Shown here one piece after another: positions 8,093 through 17,825 of a stretch of DNA of 64,000 nucleotides (its first letter is position 1; each line of letters starts with the position of its first letter). The notes under the pieces were generated by a model. That model worked only from the letters and a program-made list of their open reading frames with translations. It was not told where the DNA came from and did no database searches. The stretch is from Acetomicrobium hydrogeniformans ATCC BAA-1850 (GTDB lineage: Bacteria; Synergistota; Synergistia; Synergistales; Acetomicrobiaceae). The position numbers and the translations under genes were made by a program. The stretch spans positions 1,064,001 to 1,128,000 of the forward strand of contig NZ_ACJX03000001.1 of NCBI RefSeq assembly GCF_000160455.2, in the 5' to 3' direction.

Positions 8093-10762
8093 ATGATGAG
8101 TGTTGTCAAGACAGGAGTGAAGTATGTATATCGCTTTGACGAGGGTAACGCCGGAATGGTGGACCTTCTGGGCGGCAAGGGGGCTAATTTGGCCGAGATG
8201 AAATCGCTAGGTTTGCCCGTCCCAAACGGGTTCATCATATCGACCGAGGCTTGCCGTGCCTATATGAAAGAAGGCCTCGGACTGCTTGATCAGCTGTGGC
8301 CTAAAATCGTAGAGCATATGCATTATCTTGAGCATCTCAGCGGAAAGACCTTTGGAGGAGAAGAAAACCCGCTTTTGGTGTCGGTTCGCTCTGGAGCTCC
8401 CATATCCATGCCGGGCATGATGGATACCATCTTAAACCTTGGGCTTAACGACCGTACGGTTCTAGCTCTTGCCGAAAACACCAGGGATCCACGTTTTGCT
8501 CACGATTGTTACCGAAGGTTTATACAGATGTTTGCTAACGTGGTATTAGGTATCGACATTGATCATTTCGAGAAGGTTTTAAGGGAGCATAAAGAACAAC
8601 TTAATATCAAATTTGATCATCAGATACCTGAAGAAAATTTGGCGAAAATAATCAGCCGTTTCAAGGAAATAGTGAAATCGGAAAGCGGAGAACCCTTTCC
8701 TCAAGATCCTTGGGTCCAGTTAAAGATGGCCATCGAGGCCGTATTTAGGAGTTGGAACAACAAACGAGCGGTAACCTACAGGAAAATTGCCAATATACCC
8801 GATGATTTGGGAACCGCTGTCACGGTAATGGAAATGGTCTTTGGAAACTTGGGGAGCGACTGTGGCACGGGCGTGTTATTTTCCCGCAATCCCTCTACGG
8901 GCGATAGGGAGCTTTTCGGCGAGTTTTTGATTAACGCTCAGGGCGAAGATGTCGTGGCAGGAATCAGAACTCCTCAACCCATAGGAGCGTTAAAGGAGGC
9001 CAGTCCACATATTTACGAAGAACTTAAAATTGTCGCCGAAAAGCTTGAAAGACATTTCAAAGACATGCAGGACATAGAGTTTACGGTAGAAAGGGGCAAG
9101 CTATATATACTCCAAACTCGAAACGGGAAGCGCACGGCTAAGGCTGCAGTAAGGATAGCATCAGACATGGTCAAGGAGGGCATAATCGATGCCCGCACAG
9201 CGGTAACCAGAGTAACGCCAAAAGAGATCGAACAGCTGCTCCATCGACAAGTCGATCCTTCGGCAGATTTATCTTCCATAGCAGAAGGTATAGCCGCATC
9301 TCCTGGCGCCGCTACAGGAAAGGTGGTTTTCAATGTAGACGAGGCCGAAGAGCGCGGCAAAAGCGGAGAACCTGTAATACTCGTACGACCTGAAACGACC
9401 CCTGAGGATATACACGGTCTTTCCAGGGCAGCCGGGTTGCTTACGAGCAGGGGAGGGCAGACGAGCCACGCCGCTTTAGTTGCCCGTTCATTGGGAATTC
9501 CCTGTGTTGTAGGATGTGAGGCGGTAAACATCGACCTTATCGGCGAGAGATTTACCGTAGGAGAATTTACCGTTAAAAAAGATGATGTAATAACGATCGA
9601 CGGAACCAGCGGAAAGGTGTACACGGGAGAGGCTCCCTTAATCGAGCCCTCCATGCACGAAGAATATCTTCATCACTTCCTGGATATGGCCGACATGTTC
9701 GCCAGGCTTCAGGTGTGGGCAAACTGCGATACTCCCGAAGAAGCGAGGCAGGCTCGAAAGCTTGGCGCAAAAGGAGTCGGGCTGTGCAGGACGGAACATA
9801 TGTTTAGAGAAAGCGATCGCCTTTCCATAATGCAGCAGGTTATTGTGGCGGAAAAGGCCGAAGACAGAATGGATGCATTGGAGAAGCTCGCCAGATTGCA
9901 GAAGGACGATTTCGTGGAAATTTTTGAAGTGATGCAAGGCCTTCCCATTATTGTGAGATTGTTGGACCCCCCTCTAAACGAGTTTTTGCCAAAGGGGAAG
10001 GATGTAGCCAAGAAGTTAGCCCAGCTTCGGTCCGAGGGCAGGGGAGAATCTTCAGAAGCGCAGAGACTGGAGATCCTTTTGAGGAGGATTGAAGGGCTTC
10101 AAGAGAGCAACCCTATGTTGGGCTTCAGGGGTTGCCGTATCGGCGTGCTCTACCCCGAAATATACGAAGCTCAGGCGAAGGCCATTGCTCAGGCGGCCTG
10201 CGAGCTGATTAAAAGAGGCGTTGACGTCAAGGTCAAAATCATGGTTCCGCTTGTCGCGACCGGGCAGGAGATGTGCATGCTTCGGACGAATATCGAAAGG
10301 GCAGTTGCCGAAATTGCCGAATCTTACGGAGAGAATTGGAGATGCAAAATAGGCACGATGATCGAGTTGCCAAGGGCAGCTATAGTCGCCGATGAGATAG
10401 CTGAATACGCCGACTTCTTTAGCTTCGGCACCAACGATCTCACTCAGACAACTTTAGGCGTATCCCGGGATGATGCGGAGGGTAAATTTTTGGCAGCCTA
10501 CGTGCGTCTGGGGATATATACGGAAGACCCCTTCCGCACTTTGGACCGCAAAGGGGTGGGAGCCTTGATGAAGATGGCAGTCGAAAAGGGCAGAAGCGCG
10601 AAAAAGGACTTAGAGCTTGGTATATGCGGGGAACACGGCGGGGATCCGTCGAGCATTGCCTTTTGCGACTGCGTAGGGCTTGATTACGTCAGCTGTTCGG
10701 CAATGCGTATTCCCGTAGCGAGGCTTTCGGCCGCCCATTCATCGTTGGGTCTGCTAAATTAG
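8093..10762 (+). CDS. ppdK: Pyruvate, phosphate dikinase
   Basis: An 889-residue enzyme of standard length that interconverts pyruvate + ATP + Pi with PEP + AMP + PPi. The N-terminal ATP-grasp domain starts KYVYRFDEGNAGMVDLLGGKGANLAEM and includes SVRSGAPISMPGMMDTILNLGLN. The phosphohistidine domain has LTSRGGQTSHAALVARS (His ~459). The C-terminal TIM barrel has FGTNDLTQTTLG and the catalytic Cys in CGEHGGDP (~845). AAGGAGG precedes ATG 8093 by 5 bases and ATG 8096 by 8. In anaerobes it links PPi to glycolysis. Its 3' end overlaps the convergent trmO gene by 9 bases. Confidence 0.98.
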   Translation: MMSVVKTGVKYVYRFDEGNAGMVDLLGGKGANLAEMKSLGLPVPNGFIISTEACRAYMKEGLGLLDQLWPKIVEHMHYLEHLSGKTFGGEENPLLVSVRSGAPISMPGMMDTILNLGLNDRTVLALAENTRDPRFAHDCYRRFIQMFANVVLGIDIDHFEKVLREHKEQLNIKFDHQIPEENLAKIISRFKEIVKSESGEPFPQDPWVQLKMAIEAVFRSWNNKRAVTYRKIANIPDDLGTAVTVMEMVFGNLGSDCGTGVLFSRNPSTGDRELFGEFLINAQGEDVVAGIRTPQPIGALKEASPHIYEELKIVAEKLERHFKDMQDIEFTVERGKLYILQTRNGKRTAKAAVRIASDMVKEGIIDARTAVTRVTPKEIEQLLHRQVDPSADLSSIAEGIAASPGAATGKVVFNVDEAEERGKSGEPVILVRPETTPEDIHGLSRAAGLLTSRGGQTSHAALVARSLGIPCVVGCEAVNIDLIGERFTVGEFTVKKDDVITIDGTSGKVYTGEAPLIEPSMHEEYLHHFLDMADMFARLQVWANCDTPEEARQARKLGAKGVGLCRTEHMFRESDRLSIMQQVIVAEKAEDRMDALEKLARLQKDDFVEIFEVMQGLPIIVRLLDPPLNEFLPKGKDVAKKLAQLRSEGRGESSEAQRLEILLRRIEGLQESNPMLGFRGCRIGVLYPEIYEAQAKAIAQAACELIKRGVDVKVKIMVPLVATGQEMCMLRTNIERAVAEIAESYGENWRCKIGTMIELPRAAIVADEIAEYADFFSFGTNDLTQTTLGVSRDDAEGKFLAAYVRLGIYTEDPFRTLDRKGVGALMKMAVEKGRSAKKDLELGICGEHGGDPSSIAFCDCVGLDYVSCSAMRIPVARLSAAHSSLGLLN

Positions 10763-11185
10763 ATCTTCGACCTTAGCATCATATCGGGGATCCAGGCATG
10801 AAAAGGGTTTAATGTCGATAACGGGGGTGCCGTCTATCGCTTCCAAACCGATAAGATCTATATAGGAATTCCTCAAAGCGATCAGGCGGCACCTGTTTGT
10901 TCCTATCGAATTTGGCCTCGTCGGAGAGCAGGTTGCAAATACTCCCCGCAAAGGCCTCGAAGTATCTCCCCTCGGATGTACTAGAAGGGGAGATTTCTCA
11001 ATATTGAGGTGAAACAAAAACATTACTAGGACTTCTCTTTCTTCTTCTAAACCTAACAATCCTTCTTTGAACTCGGGATATATTTCCACGGAGCATCTGA
11101 CGTTGTGAAATAAATCCGGTTTGACGGGCTCCTTTATGGAGGATAAAACTTTTCCTATAGGAGAGATTTCCCACAAACCACTCAC
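10754..11185 (-). CDS. trmO: tRNA (N6-threonylcarbamoyladenosine(37)-N6)-methyltransferase, TrmO/TsaA family
   Basis: A 143-residue beta-barrel SAM methyltransferase of the TsaA/YaeB family. The signature [34 protein letters not shown] is intact. The family methylates t6A37 in tRNA-Thr(GGU). The GTG start at 11185 overlaps the mgsA stop as GTGA, so translation is coupled. Its position with mgsA has no clear functional logic. The C-terminal [14 protein letters not shown] is typical of the family. Confidence 0.9.
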   Translation of the reverse strand: MSGLWEISPIGKVLSSIKEPVKPDLFHNVRCSVEIYPEFKEGLLGLEEEREVLVMFLFHLNIEKSPLLVHPRGDTSRPLRGVFATCSPTRPNSIGTNRCRLIALRNSYIDLIGLEAIDGTPVIDIKPFSCLDPRYDAKVEDLI

Positions 11186-11667
11186 ACTTGTTCCTCCTTG
11201 TCCTCGTAGGATTTTATCTGTTCCAGGAATTTAAGGTTCCTGCTCTGCTGGTATTCCTCTGGGCTAAACTTTCGGATCGGCTTGTAGGTTTCCTTAAGTA
11301 GTGGCGAGGAAATCAGATAATCTGCCGTAGATCTGTCGCAGGCAGTAGGTATGTTGTAGACGACCGATATCCTCAGCAGTGCCCTTACGTCAGGATCGTG
11401 GGGTTGAACGTTAAGGGGGTCCCAAAAAAAGATCAATATATCGATCAAGCCATCGGCAATTCGAGCTCCCAACTGTTGGTCTCCACCCAGGGGGCCCGAT
11501 TTGAATTTAAAAACCGGAACTCCAAGCTCTCTTTCCAGCAAGAAACCAGTGGTTCCCGTAGAGTAGAGGTCGTGTTTCGTTAGGGTGCCTTTATTATAAA
11601 GCGCCCACTCGATGATGTCGCCCTTCATGCTGTCGTGAGCGACCAAAGCAATTCTTTTCCTGTCCAC
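11182..11667 (-). CDS. mgsA: Methylglyoxal synthase
   Basis: It converts dihydroxyacetone phosphate to methylglyoxal plus phosphate. The family core is complete: [20 protein letters not shown] (phosphate loop), [14 protein letters not shown] with the catalytic Asp at ~63, and [21 protein letters not shown]. The C-terminus is about ten residues longer than in the E. coli enzyme. The GTG start follows GGGGAGTG by 7 bases. Methylglyoxal can be reduced to lactaldehyde or acetol and on to 1,2-propanediol, the likely substrate of the microcompartment at 43-59 kb. That link is inference. Confidence 0.95.
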   Translation of the reverse strand: MDRKRIALVAHDSMKGDIIEWALYNKGTLTKHDLYSTGTTGFLLERELGVPVFKFKSGPLGGDQQLGARIADGLIDILIFFWDPLNVQPHDPDVRALLRISVVYNIPTACDRSTADYLISSPLLKETYKPIRKFSPEEYQQSRNLKFLEQIKSYEDKEEQV

Positions 11668-11722
11668 AGCTTTTCACTCCCCTTTATTACTTTTACGATA
11701 TAAAATAACAGAACGTCTAAAA

Positions 11723-11731
11723 TGCTATAAT
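11723..11731 (+). promoter_or_regulatory. Extended -10 promoter (TGnTATAAT) for the ClC gene
   Basis: TGCTATAAT lies 19 bases upstream of the GTG start at 11751, in the divergent spacer with mgsA. A short leader would carry GGGTGATG as ribosome site. Confidence 0.5.
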
Positions 11732-11750
11732 TGTTTCCGGGTGATGTCAA

Positions 11751-13106
11751 GTGAAAAATGGCGATGATAAGAGGGTCGAAGAGGTATTTGTACTTCTATA
11801 TTCCGCGGCCAAGTGGGGTATTCTTTCCCTGTTGGCGGGTTTAATTGTAGGAGGGGCGGCTTCTGTCTTTTTGCTTCTCCTAGAAGGTTCTGTTTCCTTC
11901 GTGGGCGGACTGCCTTTTTGGCGTATTTTGCTGCTGCCTTTGGGGCTTCTTGCAAGCGCCTTTTTGATAAAGACCTTTGCCCCAGAGGCTCACGGGCACG
12001 GAACGGAAAAGGTCATCGAAGCCGTCCATTGCAAGGAAGGATATATTCCTTTAAAGGTAGTTCCCGTTAAGCTTGCAGCCACTATAACGACTCTGGCTTC
12101 GGGGGGCTCCGCAGGCAAAGAGGGTCCCTGCGCTCAAATAGGCGGAGGCTTGATGTCCTGGCTGGCAGGTCTTCTTCGCCTGGACGTAGAGGACAGAAAG
12201 AAATTGGTAGTTTGTGGTATATCTGCCGGTTTTTCGGCGGTCTTCGGAACCCCGATCTCCGGTGCGGTATTCGGGGTGGAGGTGTTGTACATAGGACAGA
12301 TGCTTTATGATGTATTGTTGCCGTCTTTCATAAGTGGTATTATAGCCAGAATCGTTGCAACCAGTTTTGGCATTCCAGGTTTAGCCGGTAGAATTATCCC
12401 GATCTCGTTAGAATGGAAGGTCATATTATTATCGGTAATGGCAGGCATTTTTTTCGGATTTGTTTCAATTATGCACATCGAAATGCTTAATTATACGGAA
12501 AGCAGGTTCAAAAGGCTCGATATGTCTTGGTGGAAAAAGCCCCTTTTTGGCGGATTTTTGCTGTTGACTATGGCTTTGATGCTGGGTACCAGATATCTCG
12601 GTCTTGGCATGGATACGGTTTACGAAGCCCTTTCAGGCGCCAGAGTTCCCCTGTTTGCTTTTTTTATAAAGTCCCTTGCCATGGCGATCACCCTTTCCTG
12701 CGGAGGTAGCGGGGGTGTGTTGACCCCAACCTTTTTCGTGGGTGCGACAGCAGGAGCAACCTTTGCGCGACTTACGGGATCCGATCCGATTTTATTGAGC
12801 GTAATGGGGTTTACGGCCGTGCTCGCCGGTGCCGCTAATACCCCTATAACCGCCAGCATTATGGCCATGGAAATAATGGGTCCCCAAGCTACGCCCCTGG
12901 CTGCCATAGCTTGTGTCCTTTCCTTCGTAGTCAGCGGTCACAGGAGCATCTATCCCACACAAGTATTGGCAAGGCCCAAATCCAAGGTTTTCGAGATTCC
13001 ACCCTACTCCGGCGAGCAAGCTTTTTATAAAGTTAAGATCCTATCTTCTAAGATATTTCTATCAAGATATATCAGGGCTTTAAGAATAAAGCAGAAAAAC
13101 AAATAG
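11751..13106 (+). CDS. ClC-type chloride channel / H+-Cl- antiporter
   Basis: A 451-residue polytopic membrane protein. The anion-selectivity motif GGSAGKEGPCAQIG (ClC GKEGP, residues ~117-130) and the later GGSGGVLTPTFFVGA are both present. There is no C-terminal CBS pair, and the tail is short and basic. The gating glutamate of GKEGP is retained, which is compatible with an exchanger. It starts with GTG. lysA follows after 24 bases, probably in one transcript. Confidence 0.93.
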   Translation: MKNGDDKRVEEVFVLLYSAAKWGILSLLAGLIVGGAASVFLLLLEGSVSFVGGLPFWRILLLPLGLLASAFLIKTFAPEAHGHGTEKVIEAVHCKEGYIPLKVVPVKLAATITTLASGGSAGKEGPCAQIGGGLMSWLAGLLRLDVEDRKKLVVCGISAGFSAVFGTPISGAVFGVEVLYIGQMLYDVLLPSFISGIIARIVATSFGIPGLAGRIIPISLEWKVILLSVMAGIFFGFVSIMHIEMLNYTESRFKRLDMSWWKKPLFGGFLLLTMALMLGTRYLGLGMDTVYEALSGARVPLFAFFIKSLAMAITLSCGGSGGVLTPTFFVGATAGATFARLTGSDPILLSVMGFTAVLAGAANTPITASIMAMEIMGPQATPLAAIACVLSFVVSGHRSIYPTQVLARPKSKVFEIPPYSGEQAFYKVKILSSKIFLSRYIRALRIKQKNK

Positions 13107-13130
13107 CTAAACCGAGACTTTACTTTTCTG

Positions 13131-14435
13131 GTGAGAATAGGGGAGATGAATTTATCGATGAGGACGGGTCTTTATTTCGATGGCTGTAATTTGAGGGATT
13201 TAGCTTCAAAATACGGGACTCCTTTATATGTGGTTTCAAAAAGCATCATCAAAGATCGATGTCGAGAAATACGGAGAGGTTTTCTTGACCGTTACGCAAA
13301 CTCTCGTGCCTATTATGCCGGGAAGGCTTTTTTGACTATTGCCATCTGTCGTTTGATAAAAAAAGAAGGATTGGGCCTTGATGTCGTATCGGGAGGGGAG
13401 CTTCACCTGGCTTTAAAGGCCGATTTTCCTACGGCAAATATAGTGCTTCACGGCAACAACAAACTTCGTCAAGAAATCGAGATGGCTATAGACAGAGGCG
13501 TGGGCAGGATAGTCGTCGACTGGGAAGGGGAATTGGATTTAATTAATGAAATTGCATCTTCGAAGGGGCGGCGTGCGTCGGTCCTTCTTAGAGTGACGCC
13601 CGAAGTGGAGGCTTTAACACATAAATATATACAAACAGGTCACAGGGGATCCAAATTCGGCATCCCTTTGGAGCGCGTGCCCTGTTTGGCGGAAAAGTCG
13701 CTCTCGATGGAGCACATTGCTTTAAAGGGCCTTCATTTTCATCTGGGGTCTCAGATAGAAGATCATAGGCCCTACGTCCAGGCCATAGATGTCGTTACTG
13801 AGCTTATGGCAAACTTAGAAAGCGATAAAGGTTTTATCCTCGAAGAGCTGGATATTGGGGGCGGTTTTGGCATCGGAACCTACGGAGATGCTTCTTCAAA
13901 ACCGCTATCTTATTTTGTGGATCCTGTAATGGAAAGATTAAGGGCCAGATGTTCTGCCTTTGGGTTACCTCTCCCCTCCGTTGCTATAGAGCCCGGTCGA
14001 TGGATAGTAGGTGAAGCGGGAATAACTTTATACACCATAGGAGCCATCAAGGAAATAGCAGGTTCTACTACCTATATAAGCGTAGACGGTGGAATGGCGG
14101 ACAATCCCAGGCCCGCTCTGTACGGGGCTAAATATGACGCCGAAGTGGTGGGCAAGGAAGGCCTGCCAAAGGACAGAATCGTAACCGTGGCGGGCAGGTG
14201 TTGTGAAAGCGGCGACATTTTGATAGAAAACCTTTCTGTTCCAGGTGACGTCAAGCCAGGAGACCTGCTGGCGGTTTTCAACACGGGAGCATACAACTAT
14301 TCTATGGCCAGCAATTATAATATGCTTCCCAAACCTGCAGTTGTTTTCGTCGAGAACGGAAAGGATTTCCTGGCCGTCGAGAGGGAAACCTACGACGATT
14401 TACTGGCCAAGCAAAGGTCGATTTGTGACGATTAA
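13131..14435 (+). CDS. lysA: Diaminopimelate decarboxylase
   Basis: A PLP alanine-racemase-fold decarboxylase, the last step of lysine synthesis. YYAGKAFLT carries the PLP lysine (~65). HFHLGSQIEDHRPY, DIGGGFGIG, EPGRWIVGEAG and the C-terminal GRCCESGDIL with GAYNYSMASNYN are all family sites. The exact start is unsettled: GTG 13131 has no good ribosome site, whereas GGGGAG at 13140-13145 precedes ATG 13158 by 12 bases. Homology starts after either. It overlaps nothing and is followed by a promoter for the AOR gene. Confidence 0.95.
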   Translation: MRIGEMNLSMRTGLYFDGCNLRDLASKYGTPLYVVSKSIIKDRCREIRRGFLDRYANSRAYYAGKAFLTIAICRLIKKEGLGLDVVSGGELHLALKADFPTANIVLHGNNKLRQEIEMAIDRGVGRIVVDWEGELDLINEIASSKGRRASVLLRVTPEVEALTHKYIQTGHRGSKFGIPLERVPCLAEKSLSMEHIALKGLHFHLGSQIEDHRPYVQAIDVVTELMANLESDKGFILEELDIGGGFGIGTYGDASSKPLSYFVDPVMERLRARCSAFGLPLPSVAIEPGRWIVGEAGITLYTIGAIKEIAGSTTYISVDGGMADNPRPALYGAKYDAEVVGKEGLPKDRIVTVAGRCCESGDILIENLSVPGDVKPGDLLAVFNTGAYNYSMASNYNMLPKPAVVFVENGKDFLAVERETYDDLLAKQRSICDD

Positions 14436-14452
14436 AAGCCTTTTTACAGAAT

Positions 14453-14482
14453 TTGTCTTTTGGCTCATAAGTGAATTATAAT
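14453..14482 (+). promoter_or_regulatory. Sigma-70-type promoter of the AOR-moaD-like unit
   Basis: TTGTCT (14453-14458) is separated by 18 bases from a perfect TATAAT (14477-14482), about 50 bases before the AOR start. Confidence 0.5.
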
Positions 14483-14530
14483 TTAAAAATATAGGCAATT
14501 TAAAGATTATTGCGATTAATTTGAGGGGGA

Positions 14531-16441
14531 ATGAAATTGGCTTTCGGATACAACAGAAGGGTTTTACACGTCGACTTATCTGCGGAAAGGATCGAAGTGG
14601 AGAATGTTAGCGACGAGTTTTACAGGACCTACATGGGAGGTTCGGGTTTAATAGGCTACTATTTACTTAAGATGATGAAGCCAGGCATTGATCCTCTGGG
14701 GCCGGACAACGTTTTGGTCTTTGCCCCCGGAGCTTTAACGGGCGCACCTTTAGGGGGGATGTGTCGCTTTGCTGTGGGCGCCAAGTCGCCTTTGACAAAT
14801 GCCTTCGGACAGTCTGAGGCCGGAGGTTTTTGGGGGCCTGAGCTAAAGCGTGCCGGCTTTGACGGGATTGTCATAAGGGGCAAAGCCTGTAAACCGGTTT
14901 ATCTTTATATAAACGACGGAGATGTGAGCATATGCGATGCCGGAGATCTATGGGGGAAAAAGACCGGCGAAGTTCAGGATGCGATAAGAGATAGACACAA
15001 AGACCTCGCCATTAGAGTTGCCCAGATAGGGCCCGGCGGAGAAAACCTAGTAAGGTATGCCTGCATAACTAATGAATTAAAACATTTTAACGGCAGAAAC
15101 GGACTTGGAGCCGTGATGGGTTCCAAAAACCTCAAAGCTATCGCTGTCCGAGGTAAAAAGCAGATTCCCATAGCGGACCATAAGCTTATGTCGGAAATAT
15201 CCAAGAAATTCGGCTCTACGGTAATGGAGAATCCTCTGACCAGGGGGTTGTACGAAAGCGGAACAGCGGCTTCCGTTTTGGGAAATAATGCGGCCGGGAT
15301 TTTGCCGACCAAAAATTTTCGTTACGGTGAATTCGACAGGGCCGAGGCAATTTCTGCGAAGGCTATGAATGAGAAGATATTAGTGGCCAGGGAAGGCTGC
15401 TATGCCTGTCCCGTGAGGTGTAAAAGAGCCGTTAAATCGGATCGTTATGGAGTAGAGCCACGATTCGGCGGCCCTGAGTACGAGACACTTGCTTCTTTTG
15501 GATCGCTCTGTTTAGTCGATGACATAGAAGTTATAGCTAAAGCAAATCAGATGTGCAACGAATACACCTTGGACACCATCAGCACCGGGATGACCATAGC
15601 CTTTGCCATGGAATGCTTCGAGGCAAATATTTTGACCGGAGACGATACCGACGGAATAGAGCTGACCTTTGGCAACGGCGAGGTCCTCCTGGCCATGATA
15701 GAAAAGATAGCAAAAAGAGAAGGCTTTGGCGACGTTCTCGCCGAGGGCAGCAAAAGGGCCTCCGAAATCATAGGAAAGGGTTCGGAAAAGTTTGTCTTGA
15801 CGGCAAAGGGTCAGGAGTTACCGATGCATGAGCCAAGGGGGAAATATTCATTAGCCTTAGCTTACGCTGCTTCCGAAAGGGGGGCAGACCATATGGTTGC
15901 TGCCCATGATACTATGGTTGCTTCAAAGGACCAATATGGTTTCAAAGAAATAATGCCTCTGGGTATTTTGGAGCCCGAAAGTCCTACCGTCTTCTCAAAC
16001 TTAAAAGTGCGGACTTTTGCCTACCTTTCCATGTGGTGGAGCTTTTTTAACGCTGCAGGTATATGTGATTTCGTGCCGGTGCCTAGAAGCTCTATGCCCA
16101 TAAAAGATGTCGTAGATGCCATGTGCGCCTTCACCGGATGGCAAACGAGCGCATTTGAGCTGATGAAAGTCGGGGAGAGAGCTTTGGTGCTCGCCAGGAT
16201 GTTCAATGCCCGTGAGGGTTTCGATGTCAAAGAAGATACCTTGCCGGAAAGGTTGTTTTCTCCCCTCGAAAAAGGTCCTCTTTCCGGGAATTCGCTTTCT
16301 GAGGAGGAATTTCAGGAGGCGCTGCAAATATATTACGCAATGATGAATTGGGACGAAAGGGGCATTCCTACCAGAGGAAAATTGTCGGAATTGGGGCTCG
16401 ACTGGATAGCGGAAGACGATGGCCAAGGTTATAGTATTTAG
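14531..16441 (+). CDS. Aldehyde ferredoxin oxidoreductase family protein (complete)
   Basis: A full-length 636-residue tungstopterin oxidoreductase that oxidises aldehydes or reduces acids with ferredoxin. The N-terminal domain has RVLHVDLS, MGGSGLIGYYLL, GALTGAPLGGMCRFAVGAKSPLTNAFGQSEAGGFWGPELKRAGFDGIVIRG. The central [21 protein letters not shown] follows. CYACPVRC gives Cys 290, 293 and 297, and Cys 512 (GICDF) is the probable fourth [4Fe-4S] ligand. GAGGGGG lies 1 base from ATG 14531 but 7 from TTG 14537, so TTG may be the used start. It overlaps the following moaD-like gene by 23 bases. Confidence 0.95.
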   Translation: MKLAFGYNRRVLHVDLSAERIEVENVSDEFYRTYMGGSGLIGYYLLKMMKPGIDPLGPDNVLVFAPGALTGAPLGGMCRFAVGAKSPLTNAFGQSEAGGFWGPELKRAGFDGIVIRGKACKPVYLYINDGDVSICDAGDLWGKKTGEVQDAIRDRHKDLAIRVAQIGPGGENLVRYACITNELKHFNGRNGLGAVMGSKNLKAIAVRGKKQIPIADHKLMSEISKKFGSTVMENPLTRGLYESGTAASVLGNNAAGILPTKNFRYGEFDRAEAISAKAMNEKILVAREGCYACPVRCKRAVKSDRYGVEPRFGGPEYETLASFGSLCLVDDIEVIAKANQMCNEYTLDTISTGMTIAFAMECFEANILTGDDTDGIELTFGNGEVLLAMIEKIAKREGFGDVLAEGSKRASEIIGKGSEKFVLTAKGQELPMHEPRGKYSLALAYAASERGADHMVAAHDTMVASKDQYGFKEIMPLGILEPESPTVFSNLKVRTFAYLSMWWSFFNAAGICDFVPVPRSSMPIKDVVDAMCAFTGWQTSAFELMKVGERALVLARMFNAREGFDVKEDTLPERLFSPLEKGPLSGNSLSEEEFQEALQIYYAMMNWDERGIPTRGKLSELGLDWIAEDDGQGYSI

Positions 16442-16631
16442 CGGCGATCGATTGACGGAGCATATTGTAGAGCTGGATCGGGCCGTGACGTTGGGATATA
16501 TACTCAATAAAGTAAATATTTCAAGGGAAGAAGTGGGATTTGCAATCTGTCGCTCGAAGTACATCTCCCTGGATGATCTGGTGAATCCGGAAGATGAAGT
16601 GCGGATCTTTCCTCCCTTGGGAGGGGGTTAA
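16419..16631 (+). CDS. MoaD/ThiS-family ubiquitin-like sulfur carrier
   Basis: A 70-residue beta-grasp protein ending in EVRIFPPLGGG, the C-terminal Gly-Gly that is thiocarboxylated in MoaD and ThiS. The start lies inside the AOR gene, a 23-base overlap that implies tight co-expression. This points to sulfur donation for the dithiolene of the AOR pterin cofactor, rather than thiamine synthesis. No MoaE or ThiF gene is nearby. Family call is firm; the partner is inferred. Confidence 0.9.
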   Translation: MAKVIVFSGDRLTEHIVELDRAVTLGYILNKVNISREEVGFAICRSKYISLDDLVNPEDEVRIFPPLGGG

Positions 16632-16638
16632 ATGTATT

Positions 16639-17820
16639 ATGGCTCTTAATTCTCTATACGTTAAGAAGGGGTTTGAACAAAGCATCCATGAAGGGCACCC
16701 ATGGATTTACAAAAATGCGATAAACAGGATCAGGGGCGACTTTACTCCGGGCGATTTAGTCGAGATCAAGGATTGGCGGGGGAAATTCTTAGGTATAGGG
16801 TATGCCAATCCCTCTTCGTACATTGTTGCACGAATCCTGACCAGAAAACAAGAAAGGATAGACGAAAGGTTTTGGCGCAAAAGGCTCAAATCTGCTCTGA
16901 ACTTCAGGAGCAAGACCGGAATTGCCGAGCTTGATGCCTACAGGATGGTCTTTAGTGAAGCGGACTTTCTGCCCGGTGTAATTATTGACAAATTTGGCGA
17001 TTATATAGTCTTGCAGACCCTGACGCTCGGGATGGATAGGTTCAAGGAAATCATCGTAAGGGTATTAACCGACCTCTTTCCCGTAAAAGGTATATACCAC
17101 AAAAACGACGTGCCCGTTAGAGCGATCGAGGGATTGTCTCAAGAGGATTGCCTTCTCTTCGGTGAAGTGCCCGATGAAGTGATAATCGAAGAGAATGGCG
17201 TAAAGTTTTGCGTAAATATCGCCGGAGGCCAAAAAACGGGACATTTTTTGGATCAACGTCGAAACAGGGTCCTATTGAAGGATATATCAAAGGGGGCCGA
17301 TGTGCTGGATGCCTTCTGTTATACTGGGGGTTTTGGCCTCAACGCTGCCAGGTTTGGCGCGAAAACTGTCTTTGGCGTAGACGTATCGGAGGATGCTGTA
17401 GCGACGGCAAGGCGCAATGCCGGCCTGAACGGATTTGACGCTGTTTGCCGATACGATGTGGCAAACGTTTTCGACCGCCTAAGGGAGTTAGAGCCAAAGG
17501 GTCAAAGGTACGACGTAATCGTTTTAGACCCGCCGGCCTTTGCCAAAAACAAAAAGGCTGTTGAGGGGGCTCTCAGGGGATATAAAGAGATCAACTTGCG
17601 AGCCATGAAAATAATCAAAGAAGGCGGTTTTCTTCTGACCTGCTCCTGCTCTCACCATATATCGTGGGATCTCTTTGAAGGGGTTATATTTGAGGCGGCG
17701 AAGGACGCCGGCAAAACACTTCGCGTTGTTGCCAGGGAGGGTCAACCGCCGGATCATCCGGTGCTTATGGGCTTTGACGAGTCGCTGTACCTCAAATGTC
17801 TTCTTCTCGAAGTTTCTTGA
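16639..17820 (+). CDS. Class I SAM-dependent rRNA methyltransferase, RlmI-like (PUA + methyltransferase)
   Basis: An N-terminal PUA domain (HPWIYKNAINRIRGDFTPGDLVEIKDWRGKFLGIGYANP) precedes a Rossmann methyltransferase with GHFLDQRRNR, VLDAFCYTGGFGLNAARFGAKTVFGVDVS (SAM site), VLDPPAFAKNKKA and the catalytic TCSCSHH. This is the architecture of RlmI/YccW, which makes m5C1962 in 23S rRNA. The target here is inferred. ATG 16639 follows GGGAGGGGG by 11 bases and starts just after the moaD-like stop. The gene converges on the MFS gene with only 5 bases between them. Confidence 0.9.
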   Translation: MALNSLYVKKGFEQSIHEGHPWIYKNAINRIRGDFTPGDLVEIKDWRGKFLGIGYANPSSYIVARILTRKQERIDERFWRKRLKSALNFRSKTGIAELDAYRMVFSEADFLPGVIIDKFGDYIVLQTLTLGMDRFKEIIVRVLTDLFPVKGIYHKNDVPVRAIEGLSQEDCLLFGEVPDEVIIEENGVKFCVNIAGGQKTGHFLDQRRNRVLLKDISKGADVLDAFCYTGGFGLNAARFGAKTVFGVDVSEDAVATARRNAGLNGFDAVCRYDVANVFDRLRELEPKGQRYDVIVLDPPAFAKNKKAVEGALRGYKEINLRAMKIIKEGGFLLTCSCSHHISWDLFEGVIFEAAKDAGKTLRVVAREGQPPDHPVLMGFDESLYLKCLLLEVS

Positions 17821-17825
17821 TGATT

